Origin: Cynocephalus volans
Lineage: Eukaryota > Chordata > Mammalia > Dermoptera > Cynocephalidae
Length of the DNA stretch: 64,000 bases
Assembly (NCBI RefSeq): GCF_027409185.1
Contig: NC_084462.1
Coordinates: 26,015,577-26,079,576, forward strand
Reading direction: 5' to 3'
Under the pieces are notes generated by a model. That model was given only the letters and a program-made list of their open reading frames with translations, made no database searches and was not told the origin of the DNA. Both the position numbers and the translations under genes were made by a program. This document shows positions 53,302 to 64,000 of this stretch, one piece after another. Each line of letters starts with the position of its first letter. Position 1 is the first letter of the stretch.

Positions 53302-56300
53302 TGCAGGGAGCTCCAGAGGAACGGCCGGAGTCCAGACAGCAGGAGCAGGAAGAGGCCTAGGATACTAAGTCTGGTTGGGGCTGAGAGCCCTGCTACCCAC
53401 CTCAGGCCTCAGAGGATCCCCCAAGGACACCCTTGATTCCAGGGACTAACTGAGCACTGGTGCCCTCTGAGATGCCCTCTCTCCATGGGAGCAGTTCTCT
53501 GCACCTGGCAGTGGGCTAACAACACCCACACATGCTCCATCCTGCAGGGTGGCCCAGAGGGCTGAACCTGGCTGAGATGGGCTGTGAATGCTCCCAGTCC
53601 TTCGGCTGATAGCAAGGACCTGTGAATCACCGGGCTCAGTCCAGTCTCTCCTGGAGACTGGAGGGAGATAGTAAGTTGGGTGTGGGAAGAGGACAGGGAC
53701 TATTCCTGCAGGCCACAGCCCCCAGCTCCAGTGCCGGAGCTGGCCCAAAACCCACTCCTGTCTTCCTTCCTCTGCGGGCTTCTCTGAAGCTCTGGAGAGC
53801 AGACCTGAAGAGGGCAAGTCCTATCCCTAGGGAGCCCAGAGAGAGGCCATAGCCAAAGGAGTACCCTCCCTGAGATAAATGAGATAACAGAGCACCTGGA
53901 CAGGACTCAGGGGCAGGACCGAGGGAGGTGGTGGGACTAGTCAGAAAAGGCAGAAGCTAGGATCTGAGACGTCAGTGGGGACTTCGCAGATGGGCAAATG
54001 AGAGAAGGAGATTTTGTACAGAGAACGTACCTCCCATAAAGGCATGGAGAGATGAAACAGCACAATATGTGTAGGCAGCTGTGAGCAAGGCAAGCCGGGC
54101 AGAAGCGGGCAGGGGGAGGCTGGGTCTGTGGGCCTGGCCTGCCCAGGCCCATCTTACCTCCTGCTTTCCCTCATACAAGCCTGTACTCACCAGCCCCAAC
54201 CCCTTGGTATCCCTGTCAATCCCATAAGCTCCCTCCGCCTTTCCTCCTTCCTCCTCCTGCAGACCCAGCCCTGGACCCCTCCTCTGTGACATCCCCTTTT
54301 CCTGGTCACACCAGCTTGTCTGGACAGACTTGGTATGTGATAGTCTGGATGGTTCTCTATTGGGGTATATACAGCCTGACCCCCAAATAGCCTGGTCCTC
54401 CAGCCAGTCCCGGCCCCATCCACACAGCACCAGGAACAGGGAGAGAAAGAGGATGCTGGGGATGGAAGGGCTTTGCCCAGAGTCACAAGAGGCGAGCTCA
54501 AAGCAGTCGAAAGCCTCCCCCAACTGGACGGCAGGAGACCCCAACTGTGGCTCGTCCTTGAATCACATCTCGTAAAAAAATCATTTACACATTTGAATTC
54601 AAAGCCCCTCAAAACAGTATAAACACCACAATTCTGAGTACCATGAAAACCACATTGAGCATTTATGGAAACTCAAACATGTGTATTAACATATGGCAAA
54701 AATTTCACTTACTGCATCTTTTTAGCATTGGACTGTTGCATGAGGCATCTGTGCTAAAAGCGTTTGAATGGAAGCTTCAGAAAAGAGCAGAACAAGAAAA
54801 AGGCTGTCGCAAAGGCTGGGCTGGCTGGCTAGGCTGCAGGGAAGCCCATGGATGGGTCCCGGGCAAGGGCTGGTGGCTTCCGCAGAGAGGCAGGGGGTCG
54901 GCCCACCAAGGGGCAGGACCAGGGTGCACATGCATTGAAGTCCATTACCCCAGACCCTCCAAGACACCCTCTCCTGCCCACCCTCCTTTTCTTTCCTACC
55001 TTCCTTTTCCTCTCCTCCTACCCCAAAGGAGCAGATGGATCTCAGGAGTTGGAAATAGGAGAAGTAAGCCTTCCCAGTGCCTTTCTCCCATCTCAGATCC
55101 CAGTGGGAGAGACTCATTCAGTGCCCAGCCCACAATCGAACCTTGATGGGGGTCCCAGAACAGGGCTCTCATCATCTTCTCCTGGAACCAACAGCCAGTG
55201 TCCCTGGTGGCTCATCTAGGTCCCTGCAACCTTCCCCGAGACCCCATTTAAAAGGCCAGCCAGGAACATTTCCCTCCTTCCTTAAAGGAGTGTTCGTTTT
55301 TCTAAGGCACATGGGGTCCTTCTCACTGGGGCCAAATCCTTGTGCTGTACTTTATTTCCAGATGCGGCAGGTCCAGGTAAGAATGCCATGGTCATTGCAG
55401 AACCAAATGTCCCAATGGCCAGTAGGTCCTTGAGCATCCCTCAACACTGGCTTCAACCTCCACTTGGCAATTGGGGGGCCCCACTTGATTCCTCAGGTTA
55501 GCACGTGGCATGGAACCATGGCCAGGGATGGGCTAGGCACTCTGAGTTGCCCTGAAAGAATAAGGCAGCCTTGTAAATAGCTACTGGCTCAGGGTGAGTT
55601 ACGGTTTAGACAAGACAATTAAAAAAGAAAAAAAAAAAGTGCTTTGAGTTACTTTGATATATCACATGTCTTTGAGAAGAGGCCAGGTGGGCTTTCGACT
55701 TGCCCCTAAGTAACAGACCATCCCAAATGATGATGCAGAGGGTATGGCCATGTGGCTGTAGAACCAGTAGGATCAGGGCTTCACAGCTGGTTCAGTCATC
55801 TAACTACATGAACCTCATGCATGGAGGAACCAGAACCTCAGCACCCCAACACCTTGACGGTTCAGGCTTTGGCTGGCCTTCTGCCATCTGACTGGTGTCT
55901 CTCCTAATTGGAAGCTGGGGGTGAAAAGCCCTGCTCCTGGTAGCAAGTTGGAGCACCACCACCATTGCACAAACCTGCTAGCCTCCAGGAATGGCCCTTC
56001 CAATGAGGGTGTCTATGGGTCCTTGGGTTCTCTTGCACAGGGCTGAGCAAGTCTGTCTCTCTCTCAGGCGACAAGATCATAGCCTGAGGCAGGTGGCGAA
56101 GATAACCAAGCCAGTCTGGAACTCAGAGCCTCCATTGATTCTTCCTGATGACAGCTTTCCAGGTCCACCCTGATGATTTTCTCTGTGCTGGTGTCCTGTT
56201 TGTTAATTGATGGCATGGGATAGACTGTGGACTTCTGGCCAGATCCCAATGGTGCCTATTAAAGAACAACACAGGATCCCAGCCTATCAGGAAAAGGAGG

Positions 56301-56340
56301 AAATAAATCCACTGCCCAACTAGCCATGAGGATACTCCTA
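53302..56340. other. About 3 kb of mostly unique sequence, no gene recognised
   Basis: No confident repeat or exon. The longest frame (minus strand, 53972-54544, 190 codons) overlaps others in different frames. A-rich runs occur at 55621-55639. Parts may be repeats too decayed to see by eye. Confidence 0.35.
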
Positions 56341-56344
56341 TCTG

Positions 56345-56545
56345 CACCCACATGCACAGTTTGCAAAGTGCTTTCATTCACATTGTCTCGGTTGGGATGG
56401 GCAACCACCCTATGATGGAGGTATCCCGATGGTCACCTTCTCACATGTGGAGACATGGAGGATCAGAGAATTGAAGTGACCAGCCAAGGCCACATGGTAG
56501 GTGGGTGGTAGGAGCAAGACTCAGAGCTGCAAACATTGTGCCTGG
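56345..56545 (-). repeat. MIR SINE, antisense
   Basis: 'cagtttgcaaagtgctttca', 'accctatgatggaggtatcc', 'gaccagccaaggccacatgg' and 'gagcaagactcagagctgc' match antisense MIR. Confidence 0.85.
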
Positions 56546-56999
56546 TCCCTGGCTGTGGGTCCCTCGCTCCCCAGAACCCTAGCCCCTTCAAGAAATCTTG
56601 ACTCATATTAAAAGCCAGAGAGTGGGTCCTACTCACTTTCTGCACAGTGGGTGTTATCTGGGTGCCTGCTAACTCCCTACCAGAAAGTGACCTCTCATAG
56701 TCAGCCTAATTGCCTGGTGTTCCATCTCTTCAACCATCAAAACCTGACATTGAGACAAATCTAACTTTCCTTTCTTGCTTTGATAAAAATCAAAGCCCCA
56801 AAGGTAGAGTCAAAGATCACCAACCGCTCTCCATAGCCAGCATCCTGGATTTTGGGTTTACCCCCAGCCCTCTGGGGTCTCTGGCCAGGCAAATGACACA
56901 CAAGCTTTCCCATATTACTCCGTCTTTCTTTCCTGTTCTTCTCAAAAGAAAAAAAAAAAAAAATGAGCAGTGGCCTGGAGCACAAACAAGCTACGGGAA
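56546..56999. other. Unique sequence with an A15 run
   Basis: Homopolymer A at about 56949-56963. No L1 or SINE body precedes it that I can recognise. Confidence 0.4.
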
Positions 57000-57180
57000 G
57001 ATAAGAAGATAACCTCTTGTCACCATCCTGGTATTTTGACGTCCGGAGATGGCGGCCCAGTGCTTGCGATGGCAAAGAAAGTGGGGTAATTGATCTCCCT
57101 TACGACATCTTTCAGAATGTGCTCCTCCCTGCTTTAATTTCAGCCTCAAGGTGTGGAGAAGCAGGCTGCTCTCTGAAAAA
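57000..57180. promoter_or_regulatory. Candidate regulatory element with YY1-type motif
   Basis: AGATGGCGGC (57047-57056) is a strong YY1-type match, directly after TGACGTCCGG (57038-57046), which combines a CRE half-site and an ETS-like CCGGA. 'ggggtaattgatc' follows. Three CpG in 20 bases outside any island is unusual here. No transcript evidence. Confidence 0.35.
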
Positions 57181-57700
57181 CAAGAAAAACACACCCTTCC
57201 GTTAACCAGAGTGCAAAAGCCAGCCTTTCTCACACCTACAACCCAAAAAGGGCCTCTAGGATTGCTGGATTGTCCAAGAGCCTTTTCAACTGAATCCGTT
57301 CTAGCTTCTTATTGCTGGAAAAGGTGCATGTGGATGGCCTCCTTCCAGAGGGTTCTGCCCGGAGTGGCCATGGGAAGCCATGCTATGGCCTTGAAACAAA
57401 GATTCAGAGACAAATGATGGAAAGGGAAAGTCGATTGTGCCTCTTGGGGGGGCAGAGGAGGGGGCTGCTATGTGTCTGGCATTCAATGTCCCTGTGATGG
57501 GAGAAAGAGGCCCTATGGGTGGCCTCAGGGGAGCAGACACACAAGTGTCCAATGGGTGTTTGCCAAGAGAACAGCATGAGGCAGGGGCCAGGCCTGGGTG
57601 CAGGAAATGCTTCCTGGGGCCCGAGGACCCTCTCAGAATAGTTAGCCCACAGGGTACCACTCCATGGATATAACATGATGGGGAAAGGCCACATCGAGGA
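57181..57700. other. Unique sequence, no gene recognised
   Basis: Overlapping frames on both strands at 57301-57712, no recognised domain. Confidence 0.4.
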
Positions 57701-57704
57701 CCTC

Positions 57705-57865
57705 ACCACCACTGGCCGGGTGACTTCAGATGGTCACCTCTGGTCTCTGGCCTCAGTCTCCCGCTTTGTAAAAGGAGCTGATAACTGACTTCTCAGAATC
57801 CCTGCAAGGCCCAAGTGTGGTGATGAGTGTGCAGGAGACTTGCACACTGTAAAGTCCCCTACAAA
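57705..57865 (+). repeat. MIR SINE, sense
   Basis: 'ggtctctggcctcagtctcc', 'cgctttgtaaaaggagctga' and 'gcacactgtaaagtcccct' fit a diverged sense MIR. Confidence 0.7.
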
Positions 57866-58129
57866 GTCAGGAGGAAGCCAGGGTTAGTGGACGTTGGTCT
57901 ACATTGGAGTGACATATCTGGAGTTCCTCTGAGAATCCACCACCATCAACATTCCTCTGGGAAGAGCATTTGTCTCAGGACAGCCATTGAGAAATAGACA
58001 GGAGTGAGCACATTTACAATTTCCAGAGGAAAAAAGAGGCGGTCGCCCGTGCTGGCTGGCTCACAGTCATACACATTTCTGGATCCTTCCTGAGCAGGCA
58101 GTGACATCTGGTAACCCCATTGTCTGATA
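57866..58129. other. Unique sequence
   Basis: Nothing recognised. Confidence 0.4.
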
Positions 58130-58400
58130 TCTGCAGGAAAGAAAGTGTTAGACATGAGGGGCAGATGGAGTTTGCCTAACGTGTCTGTTCTCTTCTTTGC
58201 TGCCTTTTCAACTCTTCTTGGGAATGCAGCAAAATAGCAGCTGTTCATAATTTCATGAATAAAGAGCTATGTAAATTTCAGCTATGAAAATGTGTTGCAT
58301 CTCTTGTGGGCAAAATGGTATATGCTCCCGCTCCGTCGCTATTTCCATCTCATGTGCATCTTGGAGTTTATCTAAACTGCATTCTCTGGGCAACTGCTCA
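58130..58400. other. Repeat-free AT-rich patch, possible conserved non-coding sequence
   Basis: 'gcagctgttcataatttcatg' and 'aattattca'-like words occur with no recognised repeat. An imperfect dyad lies around 58244-58290. Function unknown. Confidence 0.25.
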
Positions 58401-58479
58401 GTTTCAGAATCGGTCTTGCCTAGCTGATGAGAAAGTGCTTTGCTACCTATCCCTTCTAGCCAGAGCAAGAGGCTTGCAG

Positions 58480-58640
58480 GCCAGGCTCCCAGGTTCCCAT
58501 TCAAGTTTCATTGCCTCTGAGTACAACATCAGTCTCTAAGTGATTCGCTTTATTGATCTGTAAAATGGGTATAATGATGCTTCCTTCACAGAACGTTTGC
58601 ATAATAATTATATACTTGTGTACTAACTTCCAGCAGCTAT
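58480..58640 (+). repeat. MIR SINE, sense
   Basis: 'gattcgctttattgatctgt', 'aaaatgggtataatgatgct' and 'acagaacgtttgcataataa' fit the 3' half of a sense MIR. Confidence 0.8.
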
Positions 58641-59099
58641 TGGATGGGGAGGCCAAATATGTGCACAATTTTTTCCCAAACCCCTGCATGAGGTCAAACT
58701 TGACAGTAATGGATTCCAGCCGTGTCTGTGCAGTCACCAGCACCTTGACTGGGTCAGAACAGATTACATGCAGTTCTAGAGCTGTCTCCCACCCCTATCC
58801 TGTAACCCTGGGGGCCTCCAGACACTGTGTTGATACCATGTCGCTGAGAGGCAAACTGCACTCTTTGGTAACGGTCTTTCTAGTTCATCTCAGAAATGGT
58901 TGGAGGTTTCCACTCTGTTTGATGGGTGTCATATGGGACAGATATTGAACCCACTGTGAAGGGATCCAAGACATGGAGCCAGGACCTGTGAGTGAACACT
59001 GTAGTGAATCCAGTTTCAGCATTTTGGAAGTAGGAGTTTTCTGTAGTGCCTAAAGATATGGACCAGGCTGCTCTCCAAGGTCAGGTCACTGCAGGGAAG
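58641..59099. other. Unique sequence, no feature seen
   Basis: Nothing recognised. Confidence 0.4.
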
Positions 59100-59245
59100 G
59101 GCTTCTCATGCTATAATATGCATGTGAATCACCGGCGGACCTTGTGGAAATGCAGATTTTGACTCAGCAGGTCCAGGGTGGGGCATTCCTAACCAGCTCC
59201 CAGGGGACACTGATGCTACTGGTCCCCAGACCTCACTTAGGACCA
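59100..59245 (+). mobile_element. MER5A-like hAT MITE
   Basis: 'atgcatgtgaatcaccggcg', 'gtggaaatgcagattttgac', 'tcagcaggtccagggtgggg', 'ccagctcccaggggacactg' and 'atgctactggtccccagacc' follow the MER5A consensus order. Confidence 0.9.
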
Positions 59246-59825
59246 GCTAATCTTTTTCATCTCTTCCAGCCCCAAGTGCTTATACTTCTGTGATTATATG
59301 ATTAGGTGACTGAGTTAATTACACAGGGGTCCGGGTCGGCGTGGGCAGGGAAGGTAGCAACAGAGTTGGAACCCCCACCCCCACCCCCCAGCGTTCCTCT
59401 TAGTGCCTCCTGCCTTTATCCTCTTAGACAGATGGTTTTTCCTGTTTTGTGATTAACAGAGGGTGCCTGGCTCCTTCTGACCCTCATCCCTGAGGCCATT
59501 TGGGAAATCTTGGCGTCAGACCATATTGGAAAGCTCAGCCCCAAAAGGCTTCCACCTAGCTGGGGCTGGTGTGGTTAAAGGCTTCAAAGAAATCAGACAA
59601 AGGTCCTTTCCATGGTTAAGGTGAACAAAAGAGAGCAAGTTGCAACAATGTCATTGTGCCCTCAGGTAACTTGCTGGCCAGGCCAAAGGAATTTGTGGCT
59701 AAGGCCTTATCTCTGGCCAGTTGTCCTTTATTGCCTGAGGCTCCCTCCCATTCCCCAAGTCCAGTCCACTCCTGCCCAACTCAATCAACATGGAACTCTT
59801 ATCAACATTGAGCCAAGCAAACCAG
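59246..59825. other. Unique sequence, no feature seen
   Basis: A short (CCCCCA)-type run at 59370-59391. Nothing else recognised. Confidence 0.4.
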
Positions 59826-59829
59826 CACC

Positions 59830-60060
59830 AGGTTTGGCTCTAGGGACACAGAGAGGGCCAAGCACAAAGCCTCTTTCCATGTGCCATGAAGACAAAGCAA
59901 TCAGTACATGAAGAGAGGGGGAAAAGACCCCTGTGGACAGGGATAGTGAGGAAGGACTTCCTGGGAGAGGTGAGATTTCAGATGCACCTTCAGTGATGAA
60001 GATAAAGATCATTGGAAATGGGTCAGAGGTGAGGATGGCGAGGGGGTGAAAAATGCACAT
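59830..60060 (-). repeat. L2 LINE fragment, antisense
   Basis: 'aggacttcctgggagaggtg', 'agatttcagatgcaccttca' and flanks match the inverse L2 segment encoding the region before the tail. Confidence 0.65.
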
Positions 60061-60114
60061 CCTGGAAAGACCGCCCCCCCCAGGAAAACCCATTCATGAA
60101 GCATGAGGGTGACA

Positions 60115-60620
60115 CCACCAGCAGGACTGTCAAGTGGTGCAGCCACTTTGGAAAACTTAGAGTTACCTTATGACCCAGCAATTCCACTCCTAGGTCTATA
60201 CTCAAAGGAATAAAAAGGTATGTTCCCACAGAAACTTGTGCACAAATATTCACAGCAACCTTATTTATAACAGCCAATGGTAGAAACAATTTACACCCAT
60301 CAGCTGATGAACAGATAAATAAAATGTGGTATATCCATACACAGAATATTATTCAGCCACCGAAAGGAATGAAGCACTGATACATGGTACAATATGGATG
60401 AACCTCGAAAACATTATGTTCAGTGGAAGAAACCAGACTCAAAGGCCACAAATAGCATGATTCCATGTATATGAAGTGTCCAGAATAGGCAAATCCATAA
60501 GACAGAAAGTAGATTAGTTGAGTACACCAGAAACCCTGGAATGGTGAAATTTACACAGGTGGGATTGTATGGTATGCAAATTGTGTCTCCATAAAGCTGT
60601 TCAAAAAGAAAAGGGGAGCA
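60115..60620 (+). repeat. L1MB-like LINE 3' end
   Basis: 'gcagccactttggaaaac', 'tgacccagcaattccactcc', 'ctatactcaaaggaataaaa', 'tcacagcaaccttatttata', 'gaatattattcagccaccg', 'caatatggatgaacctcg' and the end 'ccataaagctgttcaaaa' are in sense L1 order. A piece of about 50 bases (the 'ggggctgggg' region) is missing compared with the copy at 20590. Confidence 0.95.
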
Positions 60621-60734
60621 TGAGGCATCCCAAGAGTCATCAGTTATGTTTTTAAAGCTTTAACCTTGACCAGTACCCTCAACCCCTCAGCAGCCTCTTC
60701 CCAGTCAGGTCCCCTCCCACCTCCCTCCTTGTAT

Positions 60735-61260
60735 TAGGTCAGGTTCTCCAGGGAGCAGACTCTGAGACAGAGATGTGTGTGCAGGAAGCTTATTGGGAAT
60801 GGATCCGTATGTCTGGATCAATACTTTTAAGGAAGTGAGGGGTGCAGATTTGAAGCTGGGGAAGGGTTGAGATGCAATAAAGTCACAACAAAAGGCCTCA
60901 GCCAATCTTGGAGGGTCCTCTGGAACTGGGACCCACCCCCCCATCAGAGCTGTCCCACCTTGTGGCACAGTGCCTGGGCCTTTATACTGCCTACAATGAC
61001 CAGCCATGGGATATTGGCTGCCTCTGGGAGGGGCATGACCTTGAGCAAGGCAGCTGACTTTGAGAAGTGTCTTCCTTGGAAAAAGACTCAGCTGAAGGCT
61101 TTTGGCCACCAGCATTCCCAGCAGCAGGGGGTCTGAGGGTGTCAGTCCAGGAGGGATGCTGGGCGGCACCCCATCCTTCGCTATGCTGTCCTTCCAAAAG
61201 GCTGGCTGCATCCACCCACGCCTGGTTAGAGAGAGGACCCTCACCTCCAAGGAGTGAACC
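60735..61260. repeat. LTR-like interspersed repeat, family unassigned
   Basis: 'tcaggttctccagggagcag', 'gcaggaagcttattgggaat' and 'gaggggcatgaccttgag' fit a recurrent mammalian LTR-type repeat. The body is diverged and the family not named. Confidence 0.45.
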
Positions 61261-61369
61261 TTTGCCCTGGGCCTCACAGCACAGAAAGAACCAGAGGAGG
61301 CAAACTCATTTTGAAAGGACCATAATAGGGATGTTTATAGCTGCGTTATAGGACATTACTGGCACAAGA

Positions 61370-62170
61370 AGGAGGAACCCAATCCTTGAATTTTCTCCCT
61401 TTTTGGAATTTTTAAAAACTGAGAGGAAATCCTTATAACACAAAATTCATTTCTCTTTGTTCTGAAATCTTTTTTTTTTTTTCTCCCCTTCTGCTGTTTG
61501 AAGGCATTTTGGCATGAGATTCACCCTTGAAGTGGCAGCAACTCTGATAGTAGAGAAATAAGGATCAATGGAGAGCTTTAAAATGGTGAGAGTAATGACA
61601 GTAATAAGCTGTCTTGCTACTTATTGGGGAATTGGAAAATTTCATTTTTATTCAAAGAGATGGGATTCTCAGCAAAGTTTCAATATGTCCCTTATTGGGT
61701 ATGTGCATAAGCCACTAAAAAGCATTGATGAGAAATAAAAAGAGATGGGGTATTCCTTTGAATATTCTTTCAGAGGAAAAGGGGGAAAATCGACTTTAGG
61801 GTATTGCTACGGCCTTTTTTTTTTTTTTTAAATAATACATAATGTTCTGTCCCACAAATGAAAACAAATTGGATCATCAAATTGCCTGAGTCACCTGAGA
61901 AACCACAAGTTAATGCCACCTTCCAATACCCAGAGTTTCTATCTCTGAATCAAATTAAGTAGAAAAACAAGTTTTAAAAAAAAATCCTTAAGTAATTATG
62001 GAGGTGGGCAGAATTTTTTTTGTGATCAAAATGGTTGATAACGCTTGTATAAGGAGTGAAAAACATCTCGTATAAAAATGTAATCTGAATGTTTTTGTTG
62101 TTAAAAACCTCATGTGAATCATGAATTATGGAAAACATGACCGGGGAAGCTGCGAACAAGTTGATTCAGG
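61370..62170. promoter_or_regulatory. AT-rich repeat-free block, candidate conserved non-coding element cluster
   Basis: About 800 bp of AT-rich sequence without a recognised repeat, interrupted only by T homopolymers near 61467-61481 and 61815-61829. Words such as 'gtaataagctgtcttgctac', 'aaatgtaatctgaatg' and 'atgtgaatcatgaattatgg' recur in neither strand of known repeats. The texture is that of developmental enhancer sequence. No conservation data. Confidence 0.3.
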
Positions 62171-62510
62171 TATCTCAGGCATCCAATGACCTCACGCTGC
62201 CATCCAGCTTGGCTTCTAGGACTGCTAGGATTTCATCTGTTTCAGAGCTCGCTGATGGCCAGTACTGGGTCCAAGCCTCACCCAGCTGTCTTCACAGCAG
62301 CACAAGATGTTTGGGAGTTATTCAGGAAACTATGGAAAAGCAGAGCTTGGGGTAGGTCACCCCTGACCACAATAGGAGGTGTCCAGAATCGCTCTCCCAT
62401 TCTTAAACACAAAGAAAGAGAGATCCTGAAAATGAACCGCTCAGAGGGATTGACTTAGACCTCATGACCCTTGTCCTTTGACTCTTTGCTGAGGAATGAA
62501 CCTGGCTTCT
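62171..62510. other. Unique sequence, no feature seen
   Basis: Nothing recognised. Confidence 0.4.
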
Positions 62511-62514
62511 TCCT

Positions 62515-63170
62515 TCCTTCCAGCATTCATTGAACATTTATTAAGTGCCTACTATGTGTCAGGCCTGTAGGTGATGGGAATGTGGAGAGAAATACGACAA
62601 GGTTTCTATCCCGAAAGAGCTCAGTCTAGGGGGAAAAACTGGAAAGTAACAAATACAGTGAGACCAACAGATTGCAGGTAACGTTGGATCTTGAGATGGA
62701 ATCTGTGTGACGTGTACTAAGAGTGAAAGGATAGTCTTGGCCCGGGAAGTTGGGGTAGCCTCATGAAGGGGGAAAGAGACATGCCTGCCCCTTGCATGGG
62801 GGGAAGGCATGGAAGAAGTCAGTGACAAGTCTGGTGCCTGGTAGGTTCAGGCAGGGTGATGTTAGAAAACTCTCTAACAATTCCAATTCAAAGAGACGGG
62901 CCCTGACCAGTCAGAGTGGACACTGGCCATTAAAGGGCCATGGGTCCCTGCTGGTGTGGATGGTGTGTTTGGGGAGCAGGGAGGAGTCTTGGTGGGGACA
63001 GGGAATGAAGACAGTCTGGGATGGTGAATAGGGGCTGAGAGCTTAACTCTGTGGAAGATGGGGGAGAGACTGAAAGATTAGCAAGATGGGCCAACTGAGA
63101 GTACTTCAGGGTGCTCACCCGAGTGGCCCTGGGGAGTGCCCAGTGGATGCCTTGGTCCCTAGCTCCTGAG
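62515..63170 (-). repeat. L2 LINE 3' fragment, antisense
   Basis: 'cattcattgaacatttatta', 'agtgcctactatgtgtcagg', 'gtttctatcccgaaagagct' and 'aactggaaagtaacaaatac' are a clear inverse L2 tail to about 62700. The continuation toward 63170 is diverged. Confidence 0.75.
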
Positions 63171-63625
63171 AACTTGAGAACACAGAAGCTGAGATGGAGG
63201 AAATGAGGGAAAGTGAAGAGCAGAAGGGCCTGAGCCGTGGTCCCCAATTTTCCTCTCTTCCTGACACACAGCCAGGGTCCACTCACTTGATGTCCACTTC
63301 CATCACATTTCCACCACCCATGACACAGAGGCCCCTGAAAGTAGGAATCAGGCCATGCAGAGCTGATTTCTGCATCACCCTCTAGTTCCCCTTTTTCCAG
63401 CCGCACCTCATACCAATGTAAGGCAGGGATGCCTGGCCGAGCGCAGCCCAGCTTGGAGTAGAAGTCCATGTTCCCTGTGGGGTGCCGCCTTCACAGAGGT
63501 GTGAGCCCGTGAAGTTTAGTCTCCTTTCAGAGTTTGGCCAGAGGACTCGAGGTGGCCTCTGCACAATCTAGACAGACTAACGACATCAAAGTGGCACTGC
63601 AATGAGAAGTCCTAGCATGCCCCAG
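63171..63625. other. Unique sequence, no feature seen
   Basis: Nothing recognised. Confidence 0.4.
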
Positions 63626-63629
63626 AATT

Positions 63630-63785
63630 CGAGCATCTCCTATGCACCGCACACTATACCAGATGCTTTATATGCATCACAGATTTTAAGTAGCCCCTCC
63701 TCCAAACCCCAGAGTCAGAAAATATACCACAGCATAAGTCTACCCCTCGAAATGGGAACTCAGTGATGAGTGGAGCCAGGAAGGT
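63630..63785 (-). repeat. MIR SINE, antisense
   Basis: 'gagcatctcctatgcaccgc', 'gatgctttatatgcatcac' and 'taagtagcccctcc', then 'aatgggaactcagtgatgag', match a diverged antisense MIR. Confidence 0.75.
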
Positions 63786-64000
63786 CACTGGACCACTAGA
63801 CAGAATATGCTTTGGAAAAATTACCAGCTCCCATACACTTGCCTGCTGGCATCCAGTAAAACTGCAAATTTGTCCAGACCACAGACCTTTGGGGTTGGTC
63901 CCAAATCCTGGAACCCACAAATGCTAAGTCCACCAGTGCTGAGGGTCTGTGGAATTTTGGTTACTTTATTGATGAGGACCCTGACTCTTAGAGAGTAAGC
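63786..64000. other. Unique sequence at window end
   Basis: The last bases ('ttactttattgatgaggacc', 'ctgactcttagagagtaagc') may begin an antisense MIR-like segment cut by the window edge. Confidence 0.4.

Noticed and set aside
60705..61277. 190-codon minus-strand frame
   Set aside because: It coincides with an LTR-like interspersed repeat.

Overview
This is a 64 kb stretch of mammalian nuclear DNA with no intact protein-coding gene that I can support. Two tRNA-Ile-derived SINE copies (53135-53290, dimeric; 5221-5300, truncated) resemble the CYN SINEs described from flying lemurs. I see no Alu, B1/B2 or carnivore-type SINE. A colugo (Dermoptera, e.g. Galeopterus or Cynocephalus) is therefore the best guess. 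This rests on remembered SINE consensus sequences and needs a library search. The rest of the repeat content is old and shared by placental mammals: MIR, L2, L1M, MaLR LTRs and MER5-type hAT elements.

Layout. 0-6.4 kb: L2 and L1M fragments, one SINE inside an L1M, one hAT MITE. 6.4-17.7 kb: mostly unique GC-rich sequence with scattered MIR and L2, and a homeodomain-type inverted site at 8.7 kb. 17.7-23 kb: a TAAT-rich patch, a near-palindromic hAT element, an LTR-like block, a pure (GTT)18 microsatellite, L1 3' sequence and L2. 23-33 kb: MIR/L2, two antisense MaLR LTRs and a (CT)25 microsatellite. 33.2-33.7 kb: a strong CpG island, the only promoter-like region seen, with no recognisable coding exon beside it. 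34.5-34.7 kb: an AT-rich degenerate tandem array. 35-39.6 kb: L2, MIR and L1. 39.65-42.3 kb: an AT-rich block holding a short palindromic MITE and a decayed antisense hAT transposase segment. 42.3-43.2 kb: an antisense LTR with TATA box and polyadenylation signal still readable. 43.9-45.4 kb: a long L2 and an L1 tail with two perfect heat-shock-element motifs.

The clearest gene-derived object is at 45721-48030: a 5'-truncated, intron-less, poly(A)-tailed retropseudogene of MAP4K2 (germinal centre kinase). It appears to sit in an LTR-like element that itself split a MER5A copy. From 48 to 64 kb there are more MIR/L2/L1 fragments, the dimeric SINE and several low-repeat AT-rich patches that look like candidate conserved non-coding elements.

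The window reads as intergenic or deep intronic sequence. I found no convincing new gene system. The best leads are the orphan CpG island, the nested retropseudogene, the HSE pair in an L1 tail, the hAT transposase remnant and the candidate enhancers. All repeat-family names come from recognition of consensus motifs, without database results, and most boundaries are accurate only to tens of bases.
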